NCBI GenBank assembly: GCA_023389095.1 | Contig: JAEWFB010000185.1 | Coordinates: 1 to 5,483 of the forward strand | Source: Actinomycetes bacterium | GTDB lineage: Bacteria > Actinomycetota > Actinomycetes > Actinomycetales > Dermatophilaceae | Direction of reading: 5' to 3' | DNA length: 5,483 nt | Shown: one piece after another, positions 5,463-5,483 of the stretch | Numbering within the stretch: position 1 is the stretch's first letter | Layout of the letters: every line of letters starts with the position of its first letter | Position numbers and translations under genes: made by a program | The notes under the pieces: model-generated | Told to the model about the DNA's origin: nothing | What the model saw: only the letters and a program-made list of their open reading frames with translations | The model's database searches: none

Positions 5463-5483
5463 TTACTTGAGGCCCGTCGTGGC
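5463..5483 (-). CDS. Last codons of an upstream minus-strand gene (partial, unidentified)
   Basis: At the right edge the minus strand can be read as Ala-Thr-Thr-Gly-Leu-Lys followed by TAA (5465-5463), 32 bases before the exported hydrolase ATG. The spacing suits an operon neighbour, and a short ending of this kind is seen in sugar ABC-transporter permeases, which often precede such hydrolases. Six codons are too few to identify a product, and the reading frame is assumed. This is a hint, not an identification. Confidence 0.3.
   Translation of the reverse strand, partial: ATTGLK

Overview
The window reads as chromosomal DNA of a high-GC actinobacterium (Actinomycetota). The reasons are very GC-rich codon third positions throughout, a DUF2630 gene, an ECF sigma/zinc anti-sigma pair of the mycobacterial SigK/SigL kind, and TANNNT-type promoter boxes. 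The genus cannot be fixed from the sequence. A Micrococcales-like soil or plant-associated organism would fit, but that is inference.

Left part (1-1753): the first 55 codons of a minus-strand gene run off the left edge. Its N-terminus resembles actinobacterial UdgB-type uracil-DNA glycosylases. It is transcribed divergently from a two-gene operon (283-1451) encoding an ECF sigma factor and its membrane-bound ZAS-domain anti-sigma factor, coupled by an ATGA overlap. The 117-base divergent gap holds an ECF-type promoter candidate (TGAACC-N16-CGTC), which suggests that the sigma factor transcribes its own operon. It also holds a TAGCGT box placed six bases before the ATG of the minus-strand gene, which suggests a leaderless mRNA. 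A small plus-strand DUF2630 gene (1505-1753) follows and converges on the next block through a short GC hairpin.

Right part (1788-5483, all minus strand): this looks like the distal end of a glycan-utilisation operon. In transcription order it holds the last codons of an unidentified gene (right edge), an exported glycoamylase-family (PF10091-like, GH144-related) protein of 537 aa, two back-to-back strong inverted repeats, and a cytoplasmic two-domain GH3 beta-glycosidase of 623 aa with an EF-hand-like loop at its N-terminus. A coherent model is that the exported protein cuts a polysaccharide, possibly a beta-1,2-glucan, that oligosaccharides are imported by a transporter encoded beyond the right edge, and that GH3 trims them inside the cell. 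The enzyme families are supported by motifs. The substrate and the transporter are inference.

No RNA genes, insertion sequences, CRISPR arrays or phage genes were seen. The features most worth a second look are the glycoside hydrolase pair, the tandem hairpins between them, and the divergent ECF promoter region.
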